A stretch of DNA of 64,000 nt from Pseudomonas parafulva. Its GTDB lineage: Bacteria; Pseudomonadota; Gammaproteobacteria; Pseudomonadales; Pseudomonadaceae. The stretch lies in the NCBI RefSeq assembly GCF_002021815.1, contig NZ_CP019952.1:2077001-2141000 (forward strand), given 5' to 3'. The notes under the pieces are model-generated. The model made no database searches, was not told the origin of the DNA, and saw nothing but the letters and a program-made list of their open reading frames with translations. This document shows, one piece after another, positions 7,906 to 16,538 of this stretch. A program made the position numbers and the translations under genes. Position 1 is the first letter of the stretch; the number at the start of each line of letters is the position of its first letter.

Positions 7906-8397
7906 ATGTCTTCGCTTCAGTTCCGTACGCCGTCCCTTGAGGACGCCAGCCGCTGCCACGCCATCGAGATCGGTGCCTACGAGGGAGACGAAGCTGCCAC
8001 GCTGGAAAAGATCCAGACGCGCATCAGTCAGTACCCACAGGGGTTTCTGTTGCTCGAAAGTGATGGAGAGATCGTTGGCTTCATCAACAGCGGCTGCGCC
8101 CATCAGGTGGTGATGTCGGACGAAGCGTTCAAGGAACTGGTGGGGCATGACCCCGATGCCCCCAACGTAGTGATCATGTCGGTGGTGGTCGACCCGGCGT
8201 ATCAGGGCCAAGGTCATGCCAAGCGATTGATGGAAGCGTTCATCCTGCGAATGAAAGCCTGCGCGAAGCAGACCATCCACCTGATGTGCAAAGAACAGCA
8301 CGTACCGCTGTACCGCAAGCTGGGTTATCAGTACGTCCAGCCTTCACCTTCCGAGCACGGCGGTATGGCGTGGCATGAGATGGTAATGGTGCTGTGA
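7906..8397 (+). CDS. GNAT-family N-acetyltransferase
   Basis: 163 aa acetyl-CoA-dependent N-acetyltransferase of the AANAT-like branch. The acetyl-CoA pyrophosphate loop is VVVDPAYQGQGHAKRLM (about residues 97-113), preceded by beta-4 (NVVIMS) and followed by the C-terminal motif CKEQHVPLYRKLGYQY. Start ATG 7906 with AAGGA 10 bases upstream; an in-frame ATG at 7867 is less likely. Substrate unknown. It is a single-gene unit between the divergent heme oxygenase and the convergent deaminase. Confidence 0.85.
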   Translation: MSSLQFRTPSLEDASRCHAIEIGAYEGDEAATLEKIQTRISQYPQGFLLLESDGEIVGFINSGCAHQVVMSDEAFKELVGHDPDAPNVVIMSVVVDPAYQGQGHAKRLMEAFILRMKACAKQTIHLMCKEQHVPLYRKLGYQYVQPSPSEHGGMAWHEMVMVL

Positions 8398-8421
8398 GCC
8401 ATTGCCGGGCGGCGTCAGGTA

Positions 8422-8438
8422 GGGCCGCACTGCGGCCC
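8422..8438. repeat. REP-like GC hairpin between convergent genes
   Basis: GGGCCGC-ACT-GCGGCCC, a perfect 7-bp stem with a 3-nt loop in the gap between the GNAT gene and the deaminase. It resembles the core of the REP repeats elsewhere in the window, but the flanking REP sequence is degenerate. A second stem (GGGCTG/CAGCCC) lies near 8503-8520. Either could help transcript ends. Confidence 0.45.
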
Positions 8439-8561
8439 ACCGGCGGCAAGCGCGACGCTACAGGTTGAACCTGCCGGTGAGCTGGGGCTGGCTTGCTGGT
8501 GATGGGCTGTCATGCAGCCCCAGAGGCACAAGACAGCCAGCATCACGAGGCGGCGCCTCTA

Positions 8562-9932
8562 TCAGCCTGCGACCAACTGATGGGCCAGGCGGTTGTGACG
8601 TTCGAGTACCCGTGGCAGGTCGACAGTGACCAACTGGCCGTCCCTGACCACCACCTTGCCGTTGATGACGCTGGTATGCACCTGGGTCGGGGTGCAGAAC
8701 ACCAGCGCTGCAAGCGGGTCATGATGCCCGCCGGCGTAGGCGACATGGCCCAGGTCGAAGGCGACGAAATCAGCGACCATGCCCGGTGCCAGTGCGCCGA
8801 TGTCATCGCGGTTGAGCACCTTGGCGCCGCCCAGGGTCGCGATTTCCAGCGCTTCGCGGGCCGTCATCGCATCCGGGCCAAACCCCACGCGTTGCAGCAG
8901 CAGGGCCTGGCGGACCTCGCCGATCATGCTGGCACCGTCGTTGGACGCCGAACCGTCCACCCCGAGCCCGATCGGTACGCCATGATCGCGCATGGCGCGC
9001 ACCGGGGCGATACCTGAAGCCAGGCGCATGTTCGAGCATGGGCAATGGGCGACCCCGGTGCCGGTGCGGGCGAACAGTTCGATGCCATGCTGGTCCAGTT
9101 GCACGCAGTGCGCGTGCCACACGTCGGGCCCGACCCACCCCAAATCCTCGGCGTACTCGGCAGGGGTCATGCCGAATTTTTCCCGGCTGTAGGCAATGTC
9201 GTTGACGTTTTCGGCCAGGTGCGTGTGCAGCGATACGCCATGCTGGCGAGCCAGAACAGCCGCTTCGCGCATCAGGTCGCGGCTGACCGAGAAGGGCGAG
9301 CAGGGCGCCACCACGATCCGGCGCATCGAGCCATGGCTGGCATCATGGTAGTCCTCGATCAGGCGTTGGGACTCCTTGAGGATATCCGCTTCCTTTTCCA
9401 CTACCGAGTCCGGCGGCAGCCCGCCCTGGCTCTGGCCCACGCTCATGCTGCCGCGGGCGGCGTGAAAACGCATGCCGATTTCGGCAGCCGCATGGATGCT
9501 GTCGTCGAGCTGGCATCCGTTGGGGTAGATGTACAGATGGTCGCTCGAGGTGGTGCAACCGGAAAGGATCAGCTCGGCCATGGCCGTCTGGGTCGAGACC
9601 GCAATCATCTCGGGGGTGAGCCGTGCCCAGATCGGGTACAGCTGGGTGAGCCAGTTGAACAGCTCGCCGTCCTGGGCGGCTGGCACCACCCGCGTCAGGC
9701 TCTGGTACATGTGATGGTGGGTGTTGACCAGCCCGGGGATGACCACCTTGCCGGACATGTCCAGCACCTCGTCCGCCTGTTGGGGCAGGGTATCGCTGGG
9801 GCCGACTTGCTTGATCAGGTTGTCTTCGATGTACAGGCCACCGCCGCGGATTTCGCGGCGCTCGCCATCCATGGTGACGAGCAGTTGGGCATGCTTGATC
9901 AGGAGCGTTCTTGGTGCGTGTGAAGATGACAT
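8562..9932 (-). CDS. 8-oxoguanine deaminase (amidohydrolase superfamily)
   Basis: 456-aa metal-dependent deaminase of the AtzB/TrzN-like amidohydrolase branch. In Pseudomonas this group includes 8-oxoguanine deaminase, which converts 8-oxoguanine to urate and ammonia. Metal ligands are visible: HxH in PGLVNTHHHMY (about residue 70), HTHLAE (about 240), HAHCVQLD (about 280) and the Asp in GLGVDGSASND (about 325). The ATG at 9932 is preferred over TTG at 9950. It is divergent from an MFS transporter, which may carry a related purine. Related enzymes act on hydroxyatrazine-type triazines, so substrate identity is probable, not certain. Confidence 0.82.
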   Translation of the reverse strand: MSSSHAPRTLLIKHAQLLVTMDGERREIRGGGLYIEDNLIKQVGPSDTLPQQADEVLDMSGKVVIPGLVNTHHHMYQSLTRVVPAAQDGELFNWLTQLYPIWARLTPEMIAVSTQTAMAELILSGCTTSSDHLYIYPNGCQLDDSIHAAAEIGMRFHAARGSMSVGQSQGGLPPDSVVEKEADILKESQRLIEDYHDASHGSMRRIVVAPCSPFSVSRDLMREAAVLARQHGVSLHTHLAENVNDIAYSREKFGMTPAEYAEDLGWVGPDVWHAHCVQLDQHGIELFARTGTGVAHCPCSNMRLASGIAPVRAMRDHGVPIGLGVDGSASNDGASMIGEVRQALLLQRVGFGPDAMTAREALEIATLGGAKVLNRDDIGALAPGMVADFVAFDLGHVAYAGGHHDPLAALVFCTPTQVHTSVINGKVVVRDGQLVTVDLPRVLERHNRLAHQLVAG

Positions 9933-10012
9933 GGTCGATGCCTGTTGCAATACGCGCCGGCGATGGCCAGCGTCGTAGGCGACGCGGCAATGTAATCAGG
10001 AAATGATCAAGT

Positions 10013-10020
10013 TGTATACA
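10013..10020. promoter_or_regulatory. TGTATACA palindrome in the deaminase/MFS divergent region
   Basis: The perfect 8-bp palindrome TGTATACA sits in the AT-richer 190-bp gap between the divergent deaminase and MFS genes. GTATAC-centred palindromes are common operators of GntR/FCD repressors. No such regulator is adjacent here (the nearby regulator is LysR-type), so this is only a candidate site. Confidence 0.3.
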
Positions 10021-10124
10021 TTGACCGTATTTGTGAATGTGCGTCACCTCATATGTGAAAATCGGCCAGAAATAAGACTTCTGCGATCGAATAAACTGGC
10101 AGCCAATGTCTTGAGAGTTCTTCC

Positions 10125-11336
10125 ATGTCTGCCGCATCCACCACCGCTTCACCCGTTGACGAAGCTCCACGGGCAGCCATCAGCATTGCCATCCTCGCGT
10201 TCTCCGCTTTCCTGATTGTCACCACCGAGTTTCTCATTGTGGGCCTGTTGCCTGCCCTGAGCCGCGACCTGGGGGTGTCCATCTCCATGGCTGGACAACT
10301 GGTCACGCTGTTCGCATTCACAGTCATGCTGGCAGGGCCGTTCCTCACGGCCATGCTGGCGCATCTGGAACGTAAACGGCTGTTCATCACCATCTTGCTG
10401 GTTTTTGCCGCGGCCAATGCCCTGGCGGCCGTGGCCGATAACTTCTGGGTACTGGCCATTGCACGTGTCATACCGGCATTGGCGTTGCCGGTGTTCTGGG
10501 GTACTGCCAGCGAGACGGCCGGGCACCTCGCCGGGCCCGAGCATGCAGGGCGTGCGGTATCGAAGGTTTACCTGGGCATCTCTGCCGCCATGCTGCTGGG
10601 CATCCCGCTGGGCACGTTGGCCGCTGACGCGTTGGGCTGGCGTGGCGCCTTCGGGGCGCTGGCGGTGCTTTCCCTGATGATGGCCGTGGCGATGGGCGTC
10701 TGGATGCCCCACGTAGCCCGCACCGCCAGGGTGGATTTCGCCCGTCAGGCGCGGATTTTCACCGAACGCTTCTTCGTAGCGAACGTGCTGCTGTCGATTC
10801 TGGTGTTCACCGCCATGTTCACCGGCTACACCTACCTGGCCGACCTGCTCGAGCGTGTGGCGGGTGTGGCCCCGGCTCACACCGGTTGGTGGCTGATGGG
10901 CTTCGGCGCCGTTGGCCTGCTGGGCAACTGGATCGGGGGGCGCGCCGTCGACCACTCTGTTCTCAAGGCCACCGCGGGCTTTCTGGTGCTGCTGGCGATC
11001 GGCATGGCAGCGCTGGTGCCCTTGGCCCATGCAGGCCTGGTGTTCTGCCTGGCGCTGGCGTTGTGGGGTATCGCCAACACCGCGCTTTACCCGGTCTGCC
11101 AAGTGCGCGTAATGGCGTCGGTGACCCACGCCAAGGCGCTGGCCGGTACCGCCAACGTATCGGCTGCCAACGCCGGCATCGGCCTGGGTGCGGTGCTTGG
11201 TGGCATGACCATCGACGGGCTGGGGGTTGCTTATCTGGGCTATGTGGCCGCCGCAGTCGCTGTGCTGGCGCTGCTGGCAGTGCCCGTAGTGGGCAGGCTG
11301 GCGCCTCAGACGGGTTCGGCGGTACGTGTGCCGTGA
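10125..11336 (+). CDS. MFS transporter, DHA1/AraJ-like
   Basis: 403-aa inner-membrane proton-coupled transporter with about twelve hydrophobic segments. The DHA1 antiporter start is clear (FLIVTTEFLIVGLLPALSRDLG, residues about 28-49), and the loop 2-3 motif is present in shortened form (MLAHLERKRLF, about residues 72-82). Start ATG 10125 with GAGAG 7 bases upstream. The family exports drugs, sugars or purine-like compounds; lying divergent to 8-oxoguanine deaminase allows a nucleoside or base role, but that is inference. The last 31 bases overlap the convergent LysR gene. Confidence 0.85.
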   Translation: MSAASTTASPVDEAPRAAISIAILAFSAFLIVTTEFLIVGLLPALSRDLGVSISMAGQLVTLFAFTVMLAGPFLTAMLAHLERKRLFITILLVFAAANALAAVADNFWVLAIARVIPALALPVFWGTASETAGHLAGPEHAGRAVSKVYLGISAAMLLGIPLGTLAADALGWRGAFGALAVLSLMMAVAMGVWMPHVARTARVDFARQARIFTERFFVANVLLSILVFTAMFTGYTYLADLLERVAGVAPAHTGWWLMGFGAVGLLGNWIGGRAVDHSVLKATAGFLVLLAIGMAALVPLAHAGLVFCLALALWGIANTALYPVCQVRVMASVTHAKALAGTANVSAANAGIGLGAVLGGMTIDGLGVAYLGYVAAAVAVLALLAVPVVGRLAPQTGSAVRVP

Positions 11337-12241
11337 GGGGCGAGCCTGGGCAACAGGTAATCGAGCAGTGCACGCACTTTGGGTAGGTGCTCGCGACGCT
11401 TGAGCCAGACCAGGTTCATTGGCAACCCGTCGGTTGCCAGCTCCGGTAGCACCTCGACCATCCGTCCATTATCGAGGTGCTGCTGGGTCAACCAGGTGGG
11501 TAGCTGACCTATGCCATGGCCGGCCAGCACCGCCGCGACCTCGCCTTCGCCATCGCCCACGGCGATGCGCGGCTGTACCGTGCGACGCTCCATCTCCCCA
11601 GGCTGGCGCCCCTTGAAGAACCACGGGCTGACCAGGCCGTCGGTGTGCCCATAGCCCACGCAGTGGTGATGCTCCAGGTCCTCCTCGCTTTGCGGAGTAC
11701 CGTAAATGTCGAGGTAGTCGGGGGCTGCGCAGAACATCAGGCGCTGGGCGCCAAAGTACTGATGGCCCAGGGCAGCGGGCCAGGTATCGGGGCCGCCGAT
11801 GCGCACCACGATGTCGATGCCTTCCTGCACCGGGTCGACGAAACGGTCGGAAAACGAGACGTGCGGCTGCAGCAGCGGATGCTGCCGGGTAAACGCCAGG
11901 ATCAGCGGCAGCACATGCAAGCGCCCATAGGAGGCGGGCAAGTCGATGCGTACCCGTCCGTGAGGTTCATTACCCGTAGTGGCGAGGGTGTGTTCGACTT
12001 CTTCCAGATCGGCCAGCACCGAGGTGCAGGTGCGGTAGAAAACCACGCCTGCCTCGCTCAGCGACAACCGGCGGGTGGTGCGCTCGAACAGGCGAACGCC
12101 CATGCGCGCCTCGAGGCGCGCGATACTCTTGCTGACCGCCGAGCTGGTAAGGCTCAGTCGCCCGGCCGCTGCCGTGAAGCTGCCGAGGTCGGCGACCGCG
12201 ACGAAGACGTCGATCCCTTTGAGTCGTTCTGAGGAGTGCAT
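11306..12241 (-). CDS. LysR-family transcriptional regulator
   Basis: 311 aa. N-terminal winged HTH (residues about 8-65: FTAAAGRLSLTSSAVSKSIARLEARMG) and a periplasmic-binding-like effector domain (about 95-300). It resembles the LysR subgroup that controls adjacent MFS exporters or oxidoreductases. ATG 12241 is preceded by AAGG. Its 3' end overlaps the convergent MFS gene by 31 bases, an arrangement that lets transcripts interfere. Target unknown; the MFS gene and crtZ, on either side, are both possible. Confidence 0.85.
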   Translation of the reverse strand: MHSSERLKGIDVFVAVADLGSFTAAAGRLSLTSSAVSKSIARLEARMGVRLFERTTRRLSLSEAGVVFYRTCTSVLADLEEVEHTLATTGNEPHGRVRIDLPASYGRLHVLPLILAFTRQHPLLQPHVSFSDRFVDPVQEGIDIVVRIGGPDTWPAALGHQYFGAQRLMFCAAPDYLDIYGTPQSEEDLEHHHCVGYGHTDGLVSPWFFKGRQPGEMERRTVQPRIAVGDGEGEVAAVLAGHGIGQLPTWLTQQHLDNGRMVEVLPELATDGLPMNLVWLKRREHLPKVRALLDYLLPRLAPHGTRTAEPV

Positions 12242-12480
12242 GACCGGCCTTTACATGGGTTCGTGGGGCAGACCCCGGCAGCATAAGGGATCCTGTGATG
12301 GCGTTTTAGGGTAATAGCGTCGGGAGACAGGCCTGTGTAGTGCGTCGGCAATGGAACACCAGCCCATCTTGCACACTCATAGGCTTTGCGCCAGCGCCTT
12401 GGGTAGATCATGCTGTACCGACCCGGCCCTGATGCACCAAAGGACTGCCCCATGTTCCCTTTTGCCTGGATAGCCTGCGC

Positions 12481-13032
12481 ATGACCCTGACGTTGCTCAC
12501 CTTTTTCGGCACCCTGGCCGCCATGGAAGGCGTGGCCTGGTTTGCTCACAAGTACATCATGCATGGCTTCGGCTGGGGCTGGCACCGCTCGCACCACGAG
12601 CCGCGTACCGGGATCTTCGAGAAGAACGACCTGTACGCCGCGGTGTTCGCCGTGCTGGCGATCGTGCTCATCGCCCTGGGTAATGCCGGTTGGTACCCGT
12701 TGCAATGGGTAGGCGCAGGCATGACGGCCTATGGGGTTCTGTATTTCGTCGCCCACGACGGCCTGGTGCACCGGCGCTGGCCTTTCAAAGTGGTGCCGCG
12801 CAAGGGTTACTTCAAGCGCCTGTACCAGGCACATCGGCTTCATCATGCCGTACAGGGACGCGAAGGCTGTGTGTCGTTCGGTTTTCTGTATGTCCCCACT
12901 ATCGAGAGGCTGCGCCAGCAACTTCGGGCACTGCATGGCGGGCCGCTGCGGGCGAAGGGCGCTGCCACAGGCGAGCCGGGCGTTGGGGGTAGCGACGCAG
13001 CCGACAGCTCAGCGCCTGCCAAAACCCCGTGA
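12481..13032 (+). CDS. crtZ: Beta-carotene 3-hydroxylase CrtZ
   Basis: Membrane di-iron hydroxylase that converts beta-carotene through beta-cryptoxanthin to zeaxanthin. 183 aa against about 175 in Pantoea. Histidine boxes are all present: HKYIMH, HRSHH, HDGLVH and HRLHH (residues about 22-125), with hydrophobic segments around them. It is transcribed toward the crtXYIB genes, as in Pantoea, and its last 134 bases lie antisense to the 3' end of crtB. Residues after about 140 (GGPLRAKGAATGEPG...) look unconserved and lie in the overlap. Upstream (12242-12480) I see no strong promoter motif. Confidence 0.93.
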   Translation: MTLTLLTFFGTLAAMEGVAWFAHKYIMHGFGWGWHRSHHEPRTGIFEKNDLYAAVFAVLAIVLIALGNAGWYPLQWVGAGMTAYGVLYFVAHDGLVHRRWPFKVVPRKGYFKRLYQAHRLHHAVQGREGCVSFGFLYVPTIERLRQQLRALHGGPLRAKGAATGEPGVGGSDAADSSAPAKTP

Positions 13033-13888
13033 CCAAGGCACCGACCTTTTCGCGTTTTGACGTAGACAGCCGCCCGTCCCAGGCGTCGATCCCGGCGCTG
13101 TCGACCTTCAGGCCGATGCGCCGGTATACCTGACCAGCCGTGGCCACTGCCCACGCCGAGCGCAGCGGCAAGGCCGGCAGCCCCGCCTGGGCGCTGGCGT
13201 AGTAGGGCTCGGCCTGGGCGACCAGGCGCCTGGCCAGGGTGGCGACGGCTGCGCGATGACGCACATCGGCCAGGTCGTCTGCACTGAGGTCGAATTCCGA
13301 CAGCCAAGCCTGGGGCAAGTAACAGCGCCCGACCTTGGCATCATCGACGATGTCTCGGGCGATGTTGGTCAGCTGCATGGCCAGGCCCAGGTCGCAGGCC
13401 CGGTCAAGCACGCGCGCCTCCTGAACGCCCATGACTCTGGCCATCATCAGGCCCACCACACCTGCCACGTGATAGCAGTAGACCATGACCTCATCCAGGG
13501 TCTGGTAGCGGCAGGCGGACACGTCCTGGGCGAAGCCTTCGAGCAGGTCGAAGGCTTCGGCGCGGGGGATGCCGTGGCGCCTGGCCACTTCGCGCAGTGC
13601 GGCGAAGGCCGGTTGATCCACGGGCAAGTCCGCGCAGGCGGCTTCGGTCTGGCGCTGCAGATCCAACAGGCGCACTTGCGCTTCTTCCTGGCTGATTACC
13701 ACCGCATCATGCCCGGCTTGCTGCCCATCGATCACGTCATCGCAATGGCGGCACCAGGCATACAACAGTACGGCGCTGCGCCGAGTGTGCGCATCGAAGA
13801 GCCGGGCTGCTGCGGCAAAGCTCTTCGAACCCACGGCAATGCTGTGTTCGGCATGGGCAAGCAACTGGTCGTGGGACGGTGCGGTCAT
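12899..13888 (-). CDS. crtB: Phytoene synthase CrtB
   Basis: Joins two geranylgeranyl diphosphates into 15-cis-phytoene, the first committed carotenoid step. 329 aa, about 20 longer than Pantoea CrtB. Aspartate motifs: CRHCDDVID (about residues 45-53) and LTNIARDIVDDA (about 175-186), which bind the Mg-diphosphates. Last gene of fni-crtX-crtY-crtI-crtB; its ATG overlaps the CrtI stop by 4 bases. The C-terminal tail after about residue 295 is Arg/Pro-rich, looks non-conserved, and overlaps crtZ on the other strand. Confidence 0.95.
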   Translation of the reverse strand: MTAPSHDQLLAHAEHSIAVGSKSFAAAARLFDAHTRRSAVLLYAWCRHCDDVIDGQQAGHDAVVISQEEAQVRLLDLQRQTEAACADLPVDQPAFAALREVARRHGIPRAEAFDLLEGFAQDVSACRYQTLDEVMVYCYHVAGVVGLMMARVMGVQEARVLDRACDLGLAMQLTNIARDIVDDAKVGRCYLPQAWLSEFDLSADDLADVRHRAAVATLARRLVAQAEPYYASAQAGLPALPLRSAWAVATAGQVYRRIGLKVDSAGIDAWDGRLSTSKREKVGALVTGFWQALSCRLRRYPQRPARLWQRPSPAAARHAVPEVAGAASR

Positions 13889-15375
13889 GCGCCCAGGTCC
13901 TCGAGCATCAGCCCTGCCGTGGCCTTGGCCGAGGCGATCACGCCAGGTACACCGGCCCCCGGGTGCGTGCCTGCGCCCACCAGGTACAGGTTGCTCACTT
14001 GGCTGTCACGGTTGTGCGGGCGGAACCAGGCGCTCTGGGTCAGGATCGGTTCCAGGGAAAACGCCGAACCCAGGTGCGCATTGAGTTCCTCACGGAAGTC
14101 CAGCGGCGTGAAGGTGCGGCAGGTGACCAGGTCCTCGCGCAGGCCAGGAATGTAGTGACGTTCCAGGTAGTCGAGAATCTTGTCCCGGAACCGTGGCCCT
14201 TCCACTTCCCAATCGATGGCCGCGTTGCCCATGTGCGGTACGGGCGCCAGCACGTAGTGGCTCGAGCATCCTTCCGGAGCGAGGCTCGGGTCGGTGGCGC
14301 AAGGGGTGTGCAGGTAGAGTGAAAAGTCTTCGGCAAGCTCATGACCGTTGAAGATTTCGTCGATCAGCTCCCGGTAGCGCGGGCCAAAGCAGACCGTGTG
14401 ATGGCGCAGTTGCGGCTGGGTGCGCTTGAGGCCGAAGTGCACCACGAACAGCGAGTTGCTAAAGCGCTTGCCCTTGAGCCGCTTGCCTTCCTGTTCACCC
14501 CGTGGATGCTCGCCCAGCAGGTCGGAGTAGGTGTGCACTACATCGGCATTGGAAGCGACTGCGTCTGCCAGCCAGTGCCGACCGTCCTGGGTGCGCACGC
14601 CGGTCACGCGGCTGCCTTGGGTTTCGAACGCGGCCACCTTGGCATTGAGCTCCAGGGTGCCGCCCAGGTCGGTGAACAATTTGGCCATGCCCTGCACCAG
14701 GGCACCGGTGCCGCCTTTAGGGAACCACACACCCCAGGTGCGCTCCAGTGCATGGATCAAGGTGTAGATCGAGGACGTGGCGAAGGGGTTGCCCCCGACC
14801 AGCAAGGCGTGGAACGAAAACGCCTGGCGCAGTTGGTCATCCTGGATGAACCGCGCCACCATGCTATAGACGCTGCGCCAGGCCTGCAGGCGAGCCAACT
14901 GCGGCCCGGCATGCAGCATGTCGCGAAAAGACAGGAACGGCACCGCGCCGAGCTTGATGTAGCCTTCTTGCAGCACGGCTTTGGAATAGGCCAGGAACTG
15001 TCGATAACCTTCCACGTCCTTGGGCTCGAAGGCCTCGATCTGGCGTTCCAGGTCGGCCTGGTCATTGCCATAGTCGAAGGCCCGCCCATCCTCCCAGCAC
15101 AGGCGGTAGAAGGGCGTTACCGGCAGCAACTCCACGTAATCCTGCATAGGCCGGCCGGCGAGGGTGAACAGGGCTTCGATGGCACTTGGGTCGGTGATCA
15201 CCGTGGGGCCTGCGTCGAAGGTAAAGCCTTGGTCGTTGTAGACGTAGGCGCGGCCACCGGGTTTGTCGCGTGCCTCGAGCAAGGTGGTGGGGATACCCGA
15301 GGCCTGCAGGCGAATGGCCAGGGCCAGGCCGCCAAGGCCTGCCCCAATGACCAGGGCGGATCGTTCGTTGCTCAT
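13885..15375 (-). CDS. crtI: Phytoene desaturase CrtI (to lycopene)
   Basis: FAD-dependent desaturase that performs the four dehydrogenations from phytoene to lycopene. About 496 aa, the normal length. N-terminal dinucleotide fold VIGAGLGGLALAIRL (residues about 8-22), E in LLEARDKPGGRA, and the C-terminal bacterial CrtI signature NLYLVGAGTHPGAGVPGV (about 462-479). ATG 15375 overlaps the crtY stop in ATGA, implying translational coupling; the open frame upstream of it belongs to crtY antisense or other frames. Confidence 0.95.
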   Translation of the reverse strand: MSNERSALVIGAGLGGLALAIRLQASGIPTTLLEARDKPGGRAYVYNDQGFTFDAGPTVITDPSAIEALFTLAGRPMQDYVELLPVTPFYRLCWEDGRAFDYGNDQADLERQIEAFEPKDVEGYRQFLAYSKAVLQEGYIKLGAVPFLSFRDMLHAGPQLARLQAWRSVYSMVARFIQDDQLRQAFSFHALLVGGNPFATSSIYTLIHALERTWGVWFPKGGTGALVQGMAKLFTDLGGTLELNAKVAAFETQGSRVTGVRTQDGRHWLADAVASNADVVHTYSDLLGEHPRGEQEGKRLKGKRFSNSLFVVHFGLKRTQPQLRHHTVCFGPRYRELIDEIFNGHELAEDFSLYLHTPCATDPSLAPEGCSSHYVLAPVPHMGNAAIDWEVEGPRFRDKILDYLERHYIPGLREDLVTCRTFTPLDFREELNAHLGSAFSLEPILTQSAWFRPHNRDSQVSNLYLVGAGTHPGAGVPGVIASAKATAGLMLEDLGA

Positions 15376-16538
15376 GGATAGTCCTTGAAATGGGCAGGAG
15401 AGTGTCGCAAGGCAGCCTTCATGGCCTCGCCTACGGGCACAGGCGGCTTGCCGCACAGGATCCGCAGACGATCACGCAGCGTACTCTGGCCTGCGTAGAA
15501 ACGGGCGATCAGCCCATCAGGCAATCGATAAAAGCGCTGCATCACCTGCCAGCGACGGTTCGGCCGGCCGGCCAGAAACAGCATTCGGTTGAGCAGGCGG
15601 TAGAACCCTTGTTCCCGCCAGCGTCGGTGGAGGTAGGCGCCCAACGCGGGCTTGAGTGACGCCGTATCATCCAGCGCTTGCGTCGCCAACCAGTCGGCTA
15701 GGCGCACAGCATCGGGCAGTGAATAGCCCGTGGTGCAGTGAAACAGTCCGGCCCGCAGGCCAACGGCGAGCGGCCCTTGCTGCTCGTTCCACCAGCCAGG
15801 AAAGTCGTCGGCCAGGGTGATCGGCAATACGCCCTGTTCTTCACGCAGGCACTCGGCGACGTGCCAGCCGCGCTGCTGCAGGTAGCGTTCGATGTGCTGG
15901 CGCAGCTGCTCTGCGGCGGGCGCCTGGCTGTCGACGTAGTGGGTGTCCTCCACCAGCAGGGTGTCGGCCGTGAAGGGCAGTACATAGACGAAGCGATAGC
16001 CTTCGCCCTGGGGTACCCGCGCATCCATCAGAATCGGTGTCTCTAAGCCATGGGGGGCCGTCAGGCGCACGATCTGCCCAAGGAATGCTTGCTGGCCGAG
16101 CACCCGGTGAGAGCTGTGCTGCATGCCCCGGCCATCGATCACTACCGCGGCGTGCAAGGTTTCGCCGCTGGTGAGTGTGACGTGGCTGGCACCCACTTCA
16201 GCGACAGCGCAGCCCGTGCGCAAGCTCGGGCCGAGGGCAGGGGTGATCACCTGGGCGAAACGCTCGCTGGTGATGCTCGCATAACCGCCTTCCATACGCC
16301 TGGAAAAAGCCGGGAAGTGCACGTGGTACGCAGGCCAGCGCTGCTCGACCAGCGGGGCCAGCCAGCGTTGTTGCTCGGGAGTGAGGTCGGCGTCATGGAA
16401 GGACCAGGTGTGGTTCCCGCCCAGGGCCGGCCCGTGTTCCAGGCACAGCACGCGCAATTGCGGGCGCAAATGCTGGAGTCGCCAGGCGATCAGGCCGTTG
16501 GCCAACCCACCACCTACCAGGATCAGGTCATAGGGCAC
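15372..16538 (-). CDS. crtY: Lycopene beta-cyclase CrtY
   Basis: Forms both beta-ionone rings, converting lycopene to beta-carotene. 388 aa, standard for the proteobacterial CrtY type. FAD-binding start [16 protein letters not shown] (residues 3-18), the GGNHTWSFHD motif (about 39-48), and the cyclase motif VDGRG-like IDGRGM (about 134). The 5' end overlaps crtX by 16 bases and the 3' end overlaps crtI by 4, so the operon is tightly packed. Confidence 0.95.
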   Translation of the reverse strand: MPYDLILVGGGLANGLIAWRLQHLRPQLRVLCLEHGPALGGNHTWSFHDADLTPEQQRWLAPLVEQRWPAYHVHFPAFSRRMEGGYASITSERFAQVITPALGPSLRTGCAVAEVGASHVTLTSGETLHAAVVIDGRGMQHSSHRVLGQQAFLGQIVRLTAPHGLETPILMDARVPQGEGYRFVYVLPFTADTLLVEDTHYVDSQAPAAEQLRQHIERYLQQRGWHVAECLREEQGVLPITLADDFPGWWNEQQGPLAVGLRAGLFHCTTGYSLPDAVRLADWLATQALDDTASLKPALGAYLHRRWREQGFYRLLNRMLFLAGRPNRRWQVMQRFYRLPDGLIARFYAGQSTLRDRLRILCGKPPVPVGEAMKAALRHSPAHFKDYP

